Assembly: GCA_002423585.1 (NCBI GenBank)
Contig: DIWS01000015.1
Span: forward strand, 62,001 to 126,000
Direction: 5' to 3'
DNA length: 64,000 nucleotides
Source of the DNA: Actinobacteria bacterium UBA6100
GTDB lineage: Bacteria > Actinomycetota > Coriobacteriia > Anaerosomatales > Anaerosomataceae
Position numbers and translations under genes: made by a program. Positions 33,241-41,853 of this stretch are shown in pieces; position 1 is the first letter of the stretch, and every line of letters starts with the position of its first letter. The notes under the pieces were generated by a model that did no database searches, was not told the origin of the DNA, and saw only the letters and a list, made by a program, of their open reading frames with translations.

Positions 33241-34536
33241 CTAGAAGCGTATCCAGTTTCGCCGGAGTCTTGGCCCAAGTCCTGTCTCGACAGAGGCGAG
33301 TGCCGCCCGACATGCCTGAATGACATCTGGCCCGAACTCACGCGAACGATCCCGAATCTCCCTGGCCGCGAGGCGCCCATAAGCATCCTCGGCAGTGTCA
33401 AGCATCGTTCGAATCGCACTGATCGTCTCGTCAAACGTCGGCCTGGTCAGAGCTAGGGCCTGCTCACGCATACAGGAAAGGTAGTGCAGGAAGGCGTCCG
33501 CCTCGCTGAACGGTGCCGTACTTGGCTGGGGTGAAGCCAGCAGTGACGCAGAGTACCGGTTCTCCTGACCCGCCTCGGGGCGCATCAAGTCGAGTAGTCC
33601 CTGCCTGACCGCCATGTCGAGATACGGCACACCGTACTCGGACAGGGTGCGAGGTGCGTAGTACCAGATCTTCCGCTGCCGCATCTCGTCGTCGTAGACC
33701 TGACGGAACTTCGCCGGAGCGAATGAGCGGACGTTCATCCATGTTCCTGATGCGATTGCGGTCGCGCCCGCCGCAGCTGCAATCAGTAGCTCCTGGTTGG
33801 CGTAACCGACCATCACTTCCTTGCCCTGGAGCCGGAATCCTCCGATGACGTCCAACCCATTGATTAGCCAAGTCGGGTTGTCGCTCAAGTACTTGGCGTC
33901 AGGGTGCTCAAGAACCAGATAGACCTTCGGAACACTCCAGTGCTCAAGCCATTCGATCACGCGTTGGCAGCTATCGGCATTCGTGGTCACGTCGGCGCCA
34001 AGAGCAATCGTCACCATGCAAGCCTGCTCATCGAGCAGCCCCAGACGCTGAGCCTCTCCAAGCATGGTCTCGTGCTGTTCGAGCCAAGCGTCCAAGCGGT
34101 TGGACGAATCAGCAAGAATGCCGGGCAGCATTAGCTCAACGGTCCCGATTTCGCCGTTCACCTTCGATAGGTTCTTGAGCAGACGCGACCACTCCTCAGG
34201 CAGAAGAAGGTGGTCCGGCTCAAACTCGCCCGGCCAGTACTCGTGGCTGCAAAGCCGCTCATGATCCGCGTGCGGAAGGTAGAACTGAGGATCGAGAATC
34301 GGCATGCCGCCTCGCTTGGTAATGTCTCTTCCCAAGCGCAGTAGCTGCTCACCGTTCAGGTCGCGGGGACTTAGGACTACGGCGCCGCCGCCCCACTCGT
34401 CAACCAGGGAACGGGAATGTGCCATCATCCCCCAGCCGAACTGTAGCGCTAGTTCCATGTGACGCTCCCCAAACCCGCGATTCCACGCGTGACGGTGACG
34501 TCTGATGTCCATGCCGACATTGAGGATGAACTCCAA
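33241..34536 (-). CDS. unknown protein, possibly a TIM-barrel enzyme, last gene of the nuclease-kinase trio
   Basis: 431 residues with an alternating beta-alpha look (GGGAVVLSPRDLNGEQLLRL, GGMPILDPQFYLPHADHERL, KVYLVLEHPDAKYL, LLIAAAAGATAIASGTWMN). Acidic and histidine residues sit at strand ends, which fits a TIM barrel. Some spacing recalls tRNA-guanine transglycosylase-like proteins of DNA-modification islands, but I cannot confirm that. The C-terminal 100 residues are helical. The start directly abuts the kinase stop, so the three genes are one transcript. Convergent to the methyltransferase gene. Confidence 0.7.
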   Translation of the reverse strand: MEFILNVGMDIRRHRHAWNRGFGERHMELALQFGWGMMAHSRSLVDEWGGGAVVLSPRDLNGEQLLRLGRDITKRGGMPILDPQFYLPHADHERLCSHEYWPGEFEPDHLLLPEEWSRLLKNLSKVNGEIGTVELMLPGILADSSNRLDAWLEQHETMLGEAQRLGLLDEQACMVTIALGADVTTNADSCQRVIEWLEHWSVPKVYLVLEHPDAKYLSDNPTWLINGLDVIGGFRLQGKEVMVGYANQELLIAAAAGATAIASGTWMNVRSFAPAKFRQVYDDEMRQRKIWYYAPRTLSEYGVPYLDMAVRQGLLDLMRPEAGQENRYSASLLASPQPSTAPFSEADAFLHYLSCMREQALALTRPTFDETISAIRTMLDTAEDAYGRLAAREIRDRSREFGPDVIQACRAALASVETGLGPRLRRNWIRF

Positions 34537-35370
34537 CTACGACTCCCGCAACCACTCCAGAGCTTCCACGGCACTTGCCGGTCGCTGACTGATCGGACGA
34601 CGAGTCATCGACTGAACGAGATCAACCAAACTCGGGGATATGCCATCCCGCATCGCAATCGGCGGGAGATCGGTCGTGGTGACCCTAGTCAGGATTTCGT
34701 CACGATTAAGCGCACCCCGTGTATACGGGTTGTGCCCTTCAAGGCACTCATACACGGTCACACCCAAAGCGAACAAATCGGCCCGAGTGTCAATGTCTCG
34801 CTTCGAGTAGACGAACTGCTCAGGGGGCGCGTAGCCGGCTGAGTGCGGCCCCATGAACGCAGAAGTGGGCGTGACGGACAACAGGCCCAGATGCCTCGCA
34901 ATCCCAAAGTCAATAAGCCATGCATCACCACTCGTGTCTATAATCACGTTCGCTGGCTTGATGTCACGGTGAACGACACCAGCAGCCTCTGCAGCCACCA
35001 GCGTCTCGAGGAGCTGGCCCGCCCACCGCCGGATGTCGGCGGGATCCCCAGCACCTGCCAAGATCATCTCGGCCAGGGTCCTGCCCTCGACGAACTCCTC
35101 CACAAACCAGATGTGATCGCCAACATTGCTGGTCGCAGTACCAGAGTCGATCACCCTTGGAACCCGATGCCCGTCGAATCCGGCAGCCGCTGTGAGTTCA
35201 CGGAGTGCCCGCTCGGGATCCGCAGACGCATGGAATATCTTCAAGACAACCAGATCACCGGTGGCGGCATCGTGGGCCGAGAAGACCTCCTTCTGGCCCC
35301 CCGAGCCAAGGACTTGGATGTCACGGAGGTTCTTGAACTCGGCTGCAAGCCAGTTGAGGTCTACGCTCAC
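34537..35370 (-). CDS. Hanks-type serine/threonine protein kinase
   Basis: 277 residues, essentially one kinase domain. Glycine-rich loop LGSGGQKEVFSA, Lys44 in LVVLKIF, catalytic loop VVHRDIKPANVI (Asp136), DFG at 154-156, and the APE-like segment AGYAPPEQF. There is no transmembrane helix or PASTA domain, so it is cytosolic, unlike housekeeping PknB. The GTG start immediately follows the upstream TAG. It sits between a nuclease-like protein and an unknown enzyme, next to restriction genes; a role in signalling infection is plausible but inferred. Confidence 0.9.
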   Translation of the reverse strand: MSVDLNWLAAEFKNLRDIQVLGSGGQKEVFSAHDAATGDLVVLKIFHASADPERALRELTAAAGFDGHRVPRVIDSGTATSNVGDHIWFVEEFVEGRTLAEMILAGAGDPADIRRWAGQLLETLVAAEAAGVVHRDIKPANVIIDTSGDAWLIDFGIARHLGLLSVTPTSAFMGPHSAGYAPPEQFVYSKRDIDTRADLFALGVTVYECLEGHNPYTRGALNRDEILTRVTTTDLPPIAMRDGISPSLVDLVQSMTRRPISQRPASAVEALEWLRES

Positions 35371-36081
35371 CTAGCCGACTCCAGCTGCTGTCAGTTCCAT
35401 AGCGAGACGGTTGAAATGCCATGTGGCGTGTGATTGCGGCAGCCCCAAGTTCGCTGCCGACAGTGAGGGGCTGTCAACCACCTCATCTGGTGTGACGATT
35501 CCAACCCCGCAGGCGGCGTATCTGTCTGACAAGGATTGAGTAGTGGGCACCGTCGGCATAAGCACATACGACTCAGATGCGTACCAGGTGTTTCTCGTTG
35601 CCTGCCTGAGTGCGCTTGCCGGTCCGGCGATCTTCGCCTCGACAGCGATCAGCCTCGATAGGACGACCCGGTCGTGAGGCACAGTCATCCGTGATTCACA
35701 GTTGTTGATGAGGCCCATCGCCGCCAACTCACGCGCCCTACCTGCGACCTGAGGGCCGTATCGCCCCTCGATTGATTCCGCCTCTATCCCGGGCTCAAGC
35801 CAGACCAAGTGCAGAACGCGATCGTCGATGGACTTCAGGCGACTCAACGTAGCCTGATCCGGTCCTGGAACTGGTCGCCAGTACGCAGCAACTGCGTCGG
35901 GGTAACCGGTCTCCAGTCTTGGCTCGATGAAGACAGCCAGCCGTTCGTCTGCATCAGGCGACGGCAGCCCCCGTGCAACAAAAGCCATCAGCAGGTCATA
36001 CTCGGGACCAGGTGTTGGCCTTCGGAACGAAGCTGAGGTCGGTCGTTCCGCATCGGCAATCAAAGCGTCAAGAATGCGCAC
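35371..36081 (-). CDS. PD-(D/E)xK-like nuclease-fold protein with winged-helix insert
   Basis: 236 residues. The signature TGYPDAVAAYW (Asp62) and LIAVEAKIAG (Glu148, Lys150) fits the PD-(D/E)xK nuclease core, followed by a helix and strand (ALRQATRNTWYASESYVLMP) as in restriction-like enzymes. Between the two halves, QVAGRARELAAMGLINN looks like a winged helix, probably for DNA or subunit contact. First gene of the minus-strand trio with the kinase. No exact family named; assignment rests on the motif pair and secondary structure pattern. Confidence 0.72.
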   Translation of the reverse strand: MRILDALIADAERPTSASFRRPTPGPEYDLLMAFVARGLPSPDADERLAVFIEPRLETGYPDAVAAYWRPVPGPDQATLSRLKSIDDRVLHLVWLEPGIEAESIEGRYGPQVAGRARELAAMGLINNCESRMTVPHDRVVLSRLIAVEAKIAGPASALRQATRNTWYASESYVLMPTVPTTQSLSDRYAACGVGIVTPDEVVDSPSLSAANLGLPQSHATWHFNRLAMELTAAGVG

Positions 36082-36397
36082 AGCCCCTCCGAACCAGTGC
36101 GCCTCTGTAGAACGAGGCTTACGACGACTATGGGTACGATGCCCGTTCTTCCTGCCCGCATCTTACAGCAATCAGACGGTCGGCGTGACAAGCGGTGTGC
36201 TTGCTCCCGCGAGTGACCGCCCGGATGACCTCACAGGATCTGAGCGCCATTCGGAAGGTCACGCAGATGCCCGAAGGGACCGCAGAAGCACTGTTAGGAC
36301 GCCAGGGGTTCGTTAGTAGCGTGTGTTCACGGCGTCGGTACGCAGCCGCCTGGGAGCACGCCCTGGCTGCCCGTGCCCGGCGAGTGCCAATCCTCAC
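36082..36397. other. intergenic region between cargo block and transfer operon
   Basis: About 315 bases. Part reads as an open frame on the plus strand, but it continues into the antisense of the NlpC gene and lacks family features. It probably contains the promoter for the nuclease-kinase trio and the boundary of the inserted cargo. No clear repeat. Confidence 0.35.
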
Positions 36398-37480
36398 TTA
36401 CGGCGTCGGAGCCATCGCCGCCGCATCCCACTCCGGTCTCCGGATCGACGCGATCGTCGAGCTGCGTGCCGAAAGCTCCGAAATCTTCACGACGTCGCCG
36501 GTGCGTGGCGCGTGAACGTACTTGCCCCCGCCGATGTACATGCCGACGTGGTGGACGTGCCCCGTCTCCCAGAAGATCATGTCGCCCGGCTGGATCTGCG
36601 ACAGGCTGACGCTCGTGCCGAGGGTGTTCCACATGGAGGCCGTCGTGCCGCGCGCGGTGAAGCTGGTGTAGCGCCACATGATCCAGTCCGCGAGCCCGGA
36701 ACAGTCAAATGTGTCCGGGCCGGTTGCGCCCCATACGTACGGGCAACCGAGGACGGATAGGGCGAGCCGCACCGGAGGGAAGTTGACCGCGATGCCCGAC
36801 TTGTCGAGTTCGCCCAGCACCTCGGGGGTGAGGGCCGTCGCCCCCGGACCACCGGCGCCGTTGAGCCCGGAGGCATCAAGCACCTGCCCGGTCTCGTCGA
36901 ACGTGCCCAGGATGGCGAGGTAGCGTTCCGCGGCCTGCCCAGCCTCCGCGCCCGTGAACGCCGCGCCAGCTGGCGCTAGATTCGGTGCCAGGTCGGCGAT
37001 CGGCGGGTACGTGCTCGTGGCGAGCACAGTGCTCGTACTCTCGGCTGTGTACGTGTAGGCGACCGAGGAGCGCACGAGGTCGTAAACGGCTTGCGGGTCC
37101 GCCCTCGTGAAGTCCTGGTCGCACTGCACGGCCGTGAGCGCGAGGAGGTAGCGCCACGTCGGGAGGTCAAGGTTGGTGTGCACCGTCTTGCCGGAAGGCA
37201 CCCCGGCCGTCGCGTCGTCGATCGCGTCGTTCTGCAATCTGGCTTCGAGATCCGCGTATGCCTGGATCTGTGTCGTCAGCGCAGCCGGATTCTGCTGGTT
37301 CTCGAACAGGAACGAGGGTACCGAGGACGCGAACGCGCCTGCGAACGCAGTCATCATCAGTGCGCTGGCGACCAGGGTGAACAACAGACCCACGAGCACC
37401 TTGCGTTCGAGCGAGCGCTCGTCGACGACGCCTCTGCCCACAGCCGCGGCGATCCGGGCGATCGTGATGGGTTCGGCCAT
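36398..37480 (-). CDS. NlpC/P60 cell-wall hydrolase of the conjugation system
   Basis: 360 residues. One N-terminal membrane helix (VLVGLLFTLVASALMMTAFAGAF), an extracytoplasmic spacer, then an NlpC/P60 domain: VLGCPYVWGATGPDTFDCSGLADW with the catalytic Cys, and GHVHHVGMYIGGGKYVHA with the His. Such enzymes open peptidoglycan for the transfer channel (VirB1-like role in monoderms). Last gene of the minus-strand transfer operon, 10 bases after virB4. Confidence 0.9.
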   Translation of the reverse strand: MAEPITIARIAAAVGRGVVDERSLERKVLVGLLFTLVASALMMTAFAGAFASSVPSFLFENQQNPAALTTQIQAYADLEARLQNDAIDDATAGVPSGKTVHTNLDLPTWRYLLALTAVQCDQDFTRADPQAVYDLVRSSVAYTYTAESTSTVLATSTYPPIADLAPNLAPAGAAFTGAEAGQAAERYLAILGTFDETGQVLDASGLNGAGGPGATALTPEVLGELDKSGIAVNFPPVRLALSVLGCPYVWGATGPDTFDCSGLADWIMWRYTSFTARGTTASMWNTLGTSVSLSQIQPGDMIFWETGHVHHVGMYIGGGKYVHAPRTGDVVKISELSARSSTIASIRRPEWDAAAMAPTP

Positions 37481-37490
37481 CCTGGCCCTC

Positions 37491-39383
37491 CTACGTTGTC
37501 GGCGACTTCTCGCTGCTCGTGGATAGGAGCTGGGCCATCTTCGGCGTCCGTTTCACGTCGAGGATGCACTTGCGCTGCCCCACCATCAGCAGACAGCGAC
37601 CGACCGCCTTGCGAGCCACGGCATCGGCCTCGGCGCGTGATAGGTCGTAGAGCTCCACGATGTGAGTGAGTTCGCGGCCATCGGCTCCGAAGACGACCTT
37701 CGTGCTGGCGTTGTCGAGCACCGCGCGGCCCTGGCGCTCGATCGCCGGGTCGAGAAAGTCGCTCACGTTCTGCGTGGCGACCATGAGCGCCCCGCCGTAC
37801 TTGCGGATCCGTTTGGCGAAGTTCTTGATCGCCTCGAGCGTCGCCGGCGTCTTGGGGTCGATGGCCAGGTGCGCCTCGTCCATGACGACGAGCAGGTGCT
37901 CACCGGTGTCGCGATTGGCCTGGATCTCTCTCCACATCAGCTGCGTGATGAGGTGGTACTGCGCAGCGTACGTGGACGAGTCGGCTTCCTGTAGGGAGTG
38001 GGTTGAGAACACGAGTACGTCGTTGCCGAGCGTGACGTTGGTCTGCCCGTCCCACATCAGCCCGCGTGAGCCCTCCGTGAGGTTCTTGAAGAACAGGTCG
38101 AGCCCCGCATAAGCCTCACGCGCGCCGGCCGAGAGCTCCTCGGCAGCGTGGACACGCGAGGCGATCTGCTCGCGTAGGTCCGAAAGCGTGGGCCACTTTT
38201 CCAGGTGCCCGACGCTCGTGAGATCGAGAGTCAGGCCGTGAGCCCGGTACAGCTCGCGGACCTCGATCTCGAGGATCTCGCGCGCCGTGTAACCATCCGG
38301 AAGTTGCAGGGCGAAGAATGTCTTCAGGAACTCCAGGTGCCGCGCCACCGGATTGAAACGCCTCGCGTCAGCCTCTTCCTCGTCGTCGGCCACGGCCTCC
38401 GTGGCCCAGACCTCGAGCGGGTTGATGATCGTCGCACCGCTGTTGCCGGCATCGAGCCACTGGCCGTCGATGCGGGCGCACAGCGCGCGGTACTCATCCT
38501 CCGGGTCGATGATGATGACCTTGGTCCCCGCCATGTACTCCATGAGGATGTCGAGCTTCATGAACGTGGACTTCCCGCCACCGGCGTTGCCGAGCACGAC
38601 CATGTTGGCGTTGGAGCGATCGGCGAAGCCCGACGAGCCGAACCGCCAGCGATCGATCACCACGACGCCGCCGGTCGTGTCCAGCCCGTAGACCTTGCCG
38701 TGGCCGTCGTTGATACCCGCTGCCGAGAAGGGTGCGGCTGCTGCGAGCGTGCTCGACGGCATGGGCATCGCGTAGAGCTCGTGCAGGCGCGCCGAGCGGT
38801 AGCCGTAGGGGCTGGAGTGCATCATGGCGTCCTTGGTCAGGAACCACGGCCGCTGGGCGATGATCTGGTTGGCGGCGAGACGTCCCTGCACTTCCTTGAC
38901 GCGCGCGGTCAGACCTTCGGCGCTCTCGGCGGTCACAATGAACGACACGACGGAATCGAACATCGCCTCGTTCTCGGCACCGGAGAGGTGTAGGAGTTCC
39001 GCGGCCTGGTCTCGCTTCGCCGAGGCCTGCATGCGCTCGTAGGCGCCCTTGTTGCGACTCTCGGCCTGAAAGCTCCACCCCGACAGGGAGTCGGAGACGA
39101 CACGGTTGAACTCGGCCGCGTTGCGGCGCACCGCGTCGATGTGGACGGTGACACCGGGAAGGCGGATACGCGACAGCCATTCGGCCGGCAGCCGCGCCGG
39201 GTACTTCGTCACCACGAGCACGGCCATGTACTGATCGCCGAACCTGCATGCGCTCTTGTCGGAGAAGTCGGCAATCACAGGAGCGATGAGCTCGCGCAGG
39301 CGCGTGTTCGGCAGAATCTGCGTGACCTGGTCGGCTACCGGACCCTTGTTGCGTGCCATTAGGCGTCCTCGATTCCTCTTCAC
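37491..39383 (-). CDS. VirB4-family secretion ATPase
   Basis: 630 residues. Walker A VVLGNAGGGKSTFMK near residue 260, Walker B LLVVMDEAHLAID near 497, then ATQNVSDFL, the typical VirB4/TraC order. It energises assembly of the type IV channel. The GTG start overlaps the previous stop (GTGA); an ATG eight codons later is an alternative. The N-terminal part of classic VirB4 seems to be split off as the preceding gene. Confidence 0.93.
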   Translation of the reverse strand: MKRNRGRLMARNKGPVADQVTQILPNTRLRELIAPVIADFSDKSACRFGDQYMAVLVVTKYPARLPAEWLSRIRLPGVTVHIDAVRRNAAEFNRVVSDSLSGWSFQAESRNKGAYERMQASAKRDQAAELLHLSGAENEAMFDSVVSFIVTAESAEGLTARVKEVQGRLAANQIIAQRPWFLTKDAMMHSSPYGYRSARLHELYAMPMPSSTLAAAAPFSAAGINDGHGKVYGLDTTGGVVVIDRWRFGSSGFADRSNANMVVLGNAGGGKSTFMKLDILMEYMAGTKVIIIDPEDEYRALCARIDGQWLDAGNSGATIINPLEVWATEAVADDEEEADARRFNPVARHLEFLKTFFALQLPDGYTAREILEIEVRELYRAHGLTLDLTSVGHLEKWPTLSDLREQIASRVHAAEELSAGAREAYAGLDLFFKNLTEGSRGLMWDGQTNVTLGNDVLVFSTHSLQEADSSTYAAQYHLITQLMWREIQANRDTGEHLLVVMDEAHLAIDPKTPATLEAIKNFAKRIRKYGGALMVATQNVSDFLDPAIERQGRAVLDNASTKVVFGADGRELTHIVELYDLSRAEADAVARKAVGRCLLMVGQRKCILDVKRTPKMAQLLSTSSEKSPTT

Positions 39384-39994
39384 GCGCCGATGAGCGGCGC
39401 GATGTTCAATGACGGGTCACCGGAAGGAAGCGTGACGGCGGGGGATGGCAGGCTGAAACGCACGAGCGTGTTGATCACGTCAGCCGCGCTCATCCAGCTT
39501 GCAGAAATCCCACGCGCGTCGAGCGTCGCGATGAAGTTGCGGGTCTCAGTGAACAGATCGTTTCGCTGCTGCTCGGTTGCGCCTGGGGCTGTCGTGAGGA
39601 TGAAGAAGAAGTCCCGCTCGGCCGCGTTGCCCTTGCTCATCAGGTCTGCGACGAACTCGATCTGGTCGGCGATGAGGGTCCGTCGCCCGCTCGTGGCGGC
39701 CTTCTCCATGAGTGTGCGCAGGTGGTTCATCTGTTCCTCGAGGTCGGCCGCGCGCGGGCCGATGTAGATCCGCACGCTGGCCGTCACGCTGTTGTACGCC
39801 GCCTGGAACGCGTCGAAGTTGGCCGCGATCCCGCCGGCGTCCTTCAGCGTCATGTCCTGCGGCTGCACACGCAGGTGCACCGCGTAGGTGCCGTCCGTGA
39901 GCACCGTGTAGTCGCCAGCGGTCGATCTGAGCACGTCGGTCACGGGGATCAGGTCCGCCATCGTGTCGGCTGCGGGAGCCTTAGGCTTCGCCAT
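39380..39994 (-). CDS. TraC-like protein, probable N-terminal half of a split VirB4
   Basis: 204 residues without membrane segments or nucleotide motif. LIPVTDVLRSTAGDYTVLTDGTYAVHLRVQPQDM resembles the N-terminal domain found before the ATPase core in single-chain VirB4 proteins. It overlaps the ATPase gene by 4 bases and the PrgI-like gene by 14, consistent with stoichiometric production. Confidence 0.7.
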   Translation of the reverse strand: MAKPKAPAADTMADLIPVTDVLRSTAGDYTVLTDGTYAVHLRVQPQDMTLKDAGGIAANFDAFQAAYNSVTASVRIYIGPRAADLEEQMNHLRTLMEKAATSGRRTLIADQIEFVADLMSKGNAAERDFFFILTTAPGATEQQRNDLFTETRNFIATLDARGISASWMSAADVINTLVRFSLPSPAVTLPSGDPSLNIAPLIGA

Positions 39995-40334
39995 GCGTGA
40001 TTCCGCCCTTCTCGATCTTCAGGTAGTAGCGCTTCGGCTCACGGATCCAGTGCAGGGAGTTCTTGAGAAAGTCAGCCACTGTCACGTCGGCCACCGAATC
40101 GGTGACCAGTCCCCATCCGGTCATGATCCAGAGGCCTGCTGCGAGCAGCCCAACGAACACGACGCGGGTGGCAATCGCGGCAACGATCGCGGCGAAAGGC
40201 GCGGTGCCGAGCACGTAGTACATGTAGATCTGGTTGTGCCTCGGCACGTTGGGGGTGAGCACCTGCTTGCCGAGCGCTACGCGCGACGGGGCCAGAAAGC
40301 CCTCGCGCTGCTCCGTGTCCGGTGTTGGGGTCAT
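39981..40334 (-). CDS. PrgI/VirB3-like membrane protein
   Basis: 117 residues from MTPTPDTEQ (the longer frame is unsupported). FLAPSRVALGKQVLTPNVPRHNQIYMYYVLGTAPFAAIV is followed by two adjacent membrane segments (about residues 40-60 and 62-80), then a soluble tail with EPKRYYLKI. Small two-helix PrgI-like proteins occupy the VirB3 position next to VirB4 in Gram-positive systems. Confidence 0.78.
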   Translation of the reverse strand: MTPTPDTEQREGFLAPSRVALGKQVLTPNVPRHNQIYMYYVLGTAPFAAIVAAIATRVVFVGLLAAGLWIMTGWGLVTDSVADVTVADFLKNSLHWIREPKRYYLKIEKGGITHGEA

Positions 40335-40353
40335 CGCCTGCTCGTCCTCTCTG

Positions 40354-40587
40354 TCACTTGAACATCTGTGCGATCCCGGCGAGGATCCCACCCGACACGA
40401 CGAGCGAGATGACCGCTGCGGCGATGACCGGTCTCGCGATCTTCCACAGGCTCGGCCTGGTCTCTCCCGGCGAGAAGATGGCTTGCGTCGCGGTGATGCC
40501 GGCGCGCGCGATCGCCGTCACGCTGACCACGCCGAGGAACGCCGCTGACCATCCCAGGACTTCATTCGCTGCCGTCTGCTGCGCCAC
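40354..40587 (-). CDS. small two-helix transfer protein
   Basis: 77 residues with two hydrophobic helices (LGWSAAFLGVVSVTAIARAG and KIARPVIAAAVISLVVSGGILAG). Size and place between VirB6-like and PrgI-like genes fit a TrbC/VirB2-like or other channel subunit. There is no cleavable signal. Confidence 0.68.
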   Translation of the reverse strand: MAQQTAANEVLGWSAAFLGVVSVTAIARAGITATQAIFSPGETRPSLWKIARPVIAAAVISLVVSGGILAGIAQMFK

Positions 40588-40594
40588 GGCTGCC

Positions 40595-41482
40595 TCACGC
40601 CCTCGCGATTGCGAGTCGGGCGAACTCGAATGTCGCCATGCGAGCCATCGAGCCGACGCCGCTCGGCGCGGCCTGGTGCGTCATCTGCCGTACGAAAGCC
40701 GGAAGCGCGATCGTGCAGGCCATCAGCCCCGTCGTTGCGACGAACTCGTGGATGGGGTCGGTTCCGAATCCCGAGATCTTCAGGCCCGTCGAGAGGCCGA
40801 TGATCGTGAGGTTCAAGAGGTAGAGCTGCAGCGTCTGTGTGAACGCCAGCGTCAGAAGCTGGCGGGTCCACGCCGCGAACAACGAGCGGTCAGGCGAGGC
40901 GAAGTTGAGCGCCAGCACCGGCCCGATGAACACCATGATCGCGAGCTCCACCGAGCGTTTCGTGACCTGGAAGAAGATCACGATGAGCGCTATGCCGAGG
41001 AAGAGCATGATCACCGCCACGAGGAGCTGTCCGGTCGAGTTGTTCGCGGCCAGACCGATAGACGTGAGGCGAGTCAGAACATCTGCGGCCTGCACCTGGC
41101 TCGTCACCGCACCGGCCGCCGAGTTGGTCAGCACGTCGCTCGTGAGCTTGTTGCCGACGTCGACGGCCAGCGTGACCGCGAGCGGGATCGACCAGATCAG
41201 TGCGGCGGCGCCAGCGGCGCGGAGCAGTACCGCATCGAGTGGGTCGCCGTCCTCGCCGGAGAGCTGCAGGATGTAGCGCGAATACACGTCGAGTCCGACC
41301 TTCAGACCCAGGACGGCGGTCGCGAACACTTGCACCGTGGTCATGGCGTTCACGACCGGAGCCCAGTGGATCAGGCCGGCCGACAGGGTTCCGACACTGA
41401 TGAGCACCTTGGCGATCATGTCGAAGAAGCCGCTGAACAGGCCGACGAGCCAGCCATTCCACCACGCGGTGATGGTATCCAC
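40595..41482 (-). CDS. VirB6/TrbL-like polytopic channel protein
   Basis: 295 residues with about six membrane segments, including ALIWSIPLAVTLAVDVG, LLVAVIMLFLGIALIVIFFQV and IMVFIGPVLALNFAS, the TrbL-like hydrophobic pattern. It would form the inner-membrane part of the channel. It is flanked by the two small membrane genes. Confidence 0.82.
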   Translation of the reverse strand: MDTITAWWNGWLVGLFSGFFDMIAKVLISVGTLSAGLIHWAPVVNAMTTVQVFATAVLGLKVGLDVYSRYILQLSGEDGDPLDAVLLRAAGAAALIWSIPLAVTLAVDVGNKLTSDVLTNSAAGAVTSQVQAADVLTRLTSIGLAANNSTGQLLVAVIMLFLGIALIVIFFQVTKRSVELAIMVFIGPVLALNFASPDRSLFAAWTRQLLTLAFTQTLQLYLLNLTIIGLSTGLKISGFGTDPIHEFVATTGLMACTIALPAFVRQMTHQAAPSGVGSMARMATFEFARLAIARA

Positions 41483-41488
41483 GGGGCT

Positions 41489-41824
41489 CTAGCCGAACGA
41501 GGTGATCAGGAACGGCACAAGCCACGGCAGCACCGCGAACGCGACGCAGAGCGCCAGCAAGCCCCAGAACTGCTGCCAGCGCTGCCGGCGCATGTGCTCG
41601 TCCTGGGTGAGCACCGCCATGGTGACGAGCACGCCACCACCGATGACCGCGATCGTGGCGAAGGTCAGGGTCACCCCGGTCTGAACCTGCTTGGCGAGTT
41701 CGTTGACCTTGCCGAAGAAGCCGGTGATGTCGGTTACTGCAAACGCAGCGCCTGGCGTCGCCGCTGCCAGTGCGAACGTGGCGGCCGCCAGTGCAGTGCG
41801 GCCCTTCTCGAAGAATCCCTTCAT
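41489..41824 (-). CDS. VirB2-like pilin or channel subunit
   Basis: 111 residues from MKGFFEKGRTALAAATFALAAATPGAAFA, a signal peptide with AFA cleavage site, followed by two membrane helices (LTFATIAVIGGGVLVTMAVL and FWGLLALCVAFAVLPWLVPFL) separated by a basic loop. That is the VirB2 architecture. Follows virD4 by about 30 bases. Confidence 0.75.
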   Translation of the reverse strand: MKGFFEKGRTALAAATFALAAATPGAAFAVTDITGFFGKVNELAKQVQTGVTLTFATIAVIGGGVLVTMAVLTQDEHMRRQRWQQFWGLLALCVAFAVLPWLVPFLITSFG

Positions 41825-41853
41825 CGCTTTCGCTCTCCTTAGTCGTCGTTGCG

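Noticed and set aside
33241..34536. Calling the third trio protein a DpdA/TGT-type transglycosylase
   Set aside because: Some barrel-like spacing recalls that family, but I could not identify its catalytic aspartates or zinc ligands, so no function is assigned.
36195..36515. A plus-strand frame in the gap before the NlpC gene
   Set aside because: Its second half is antisense to the NlpC/P60 domain, there is no good ribosome site and no family pattern.
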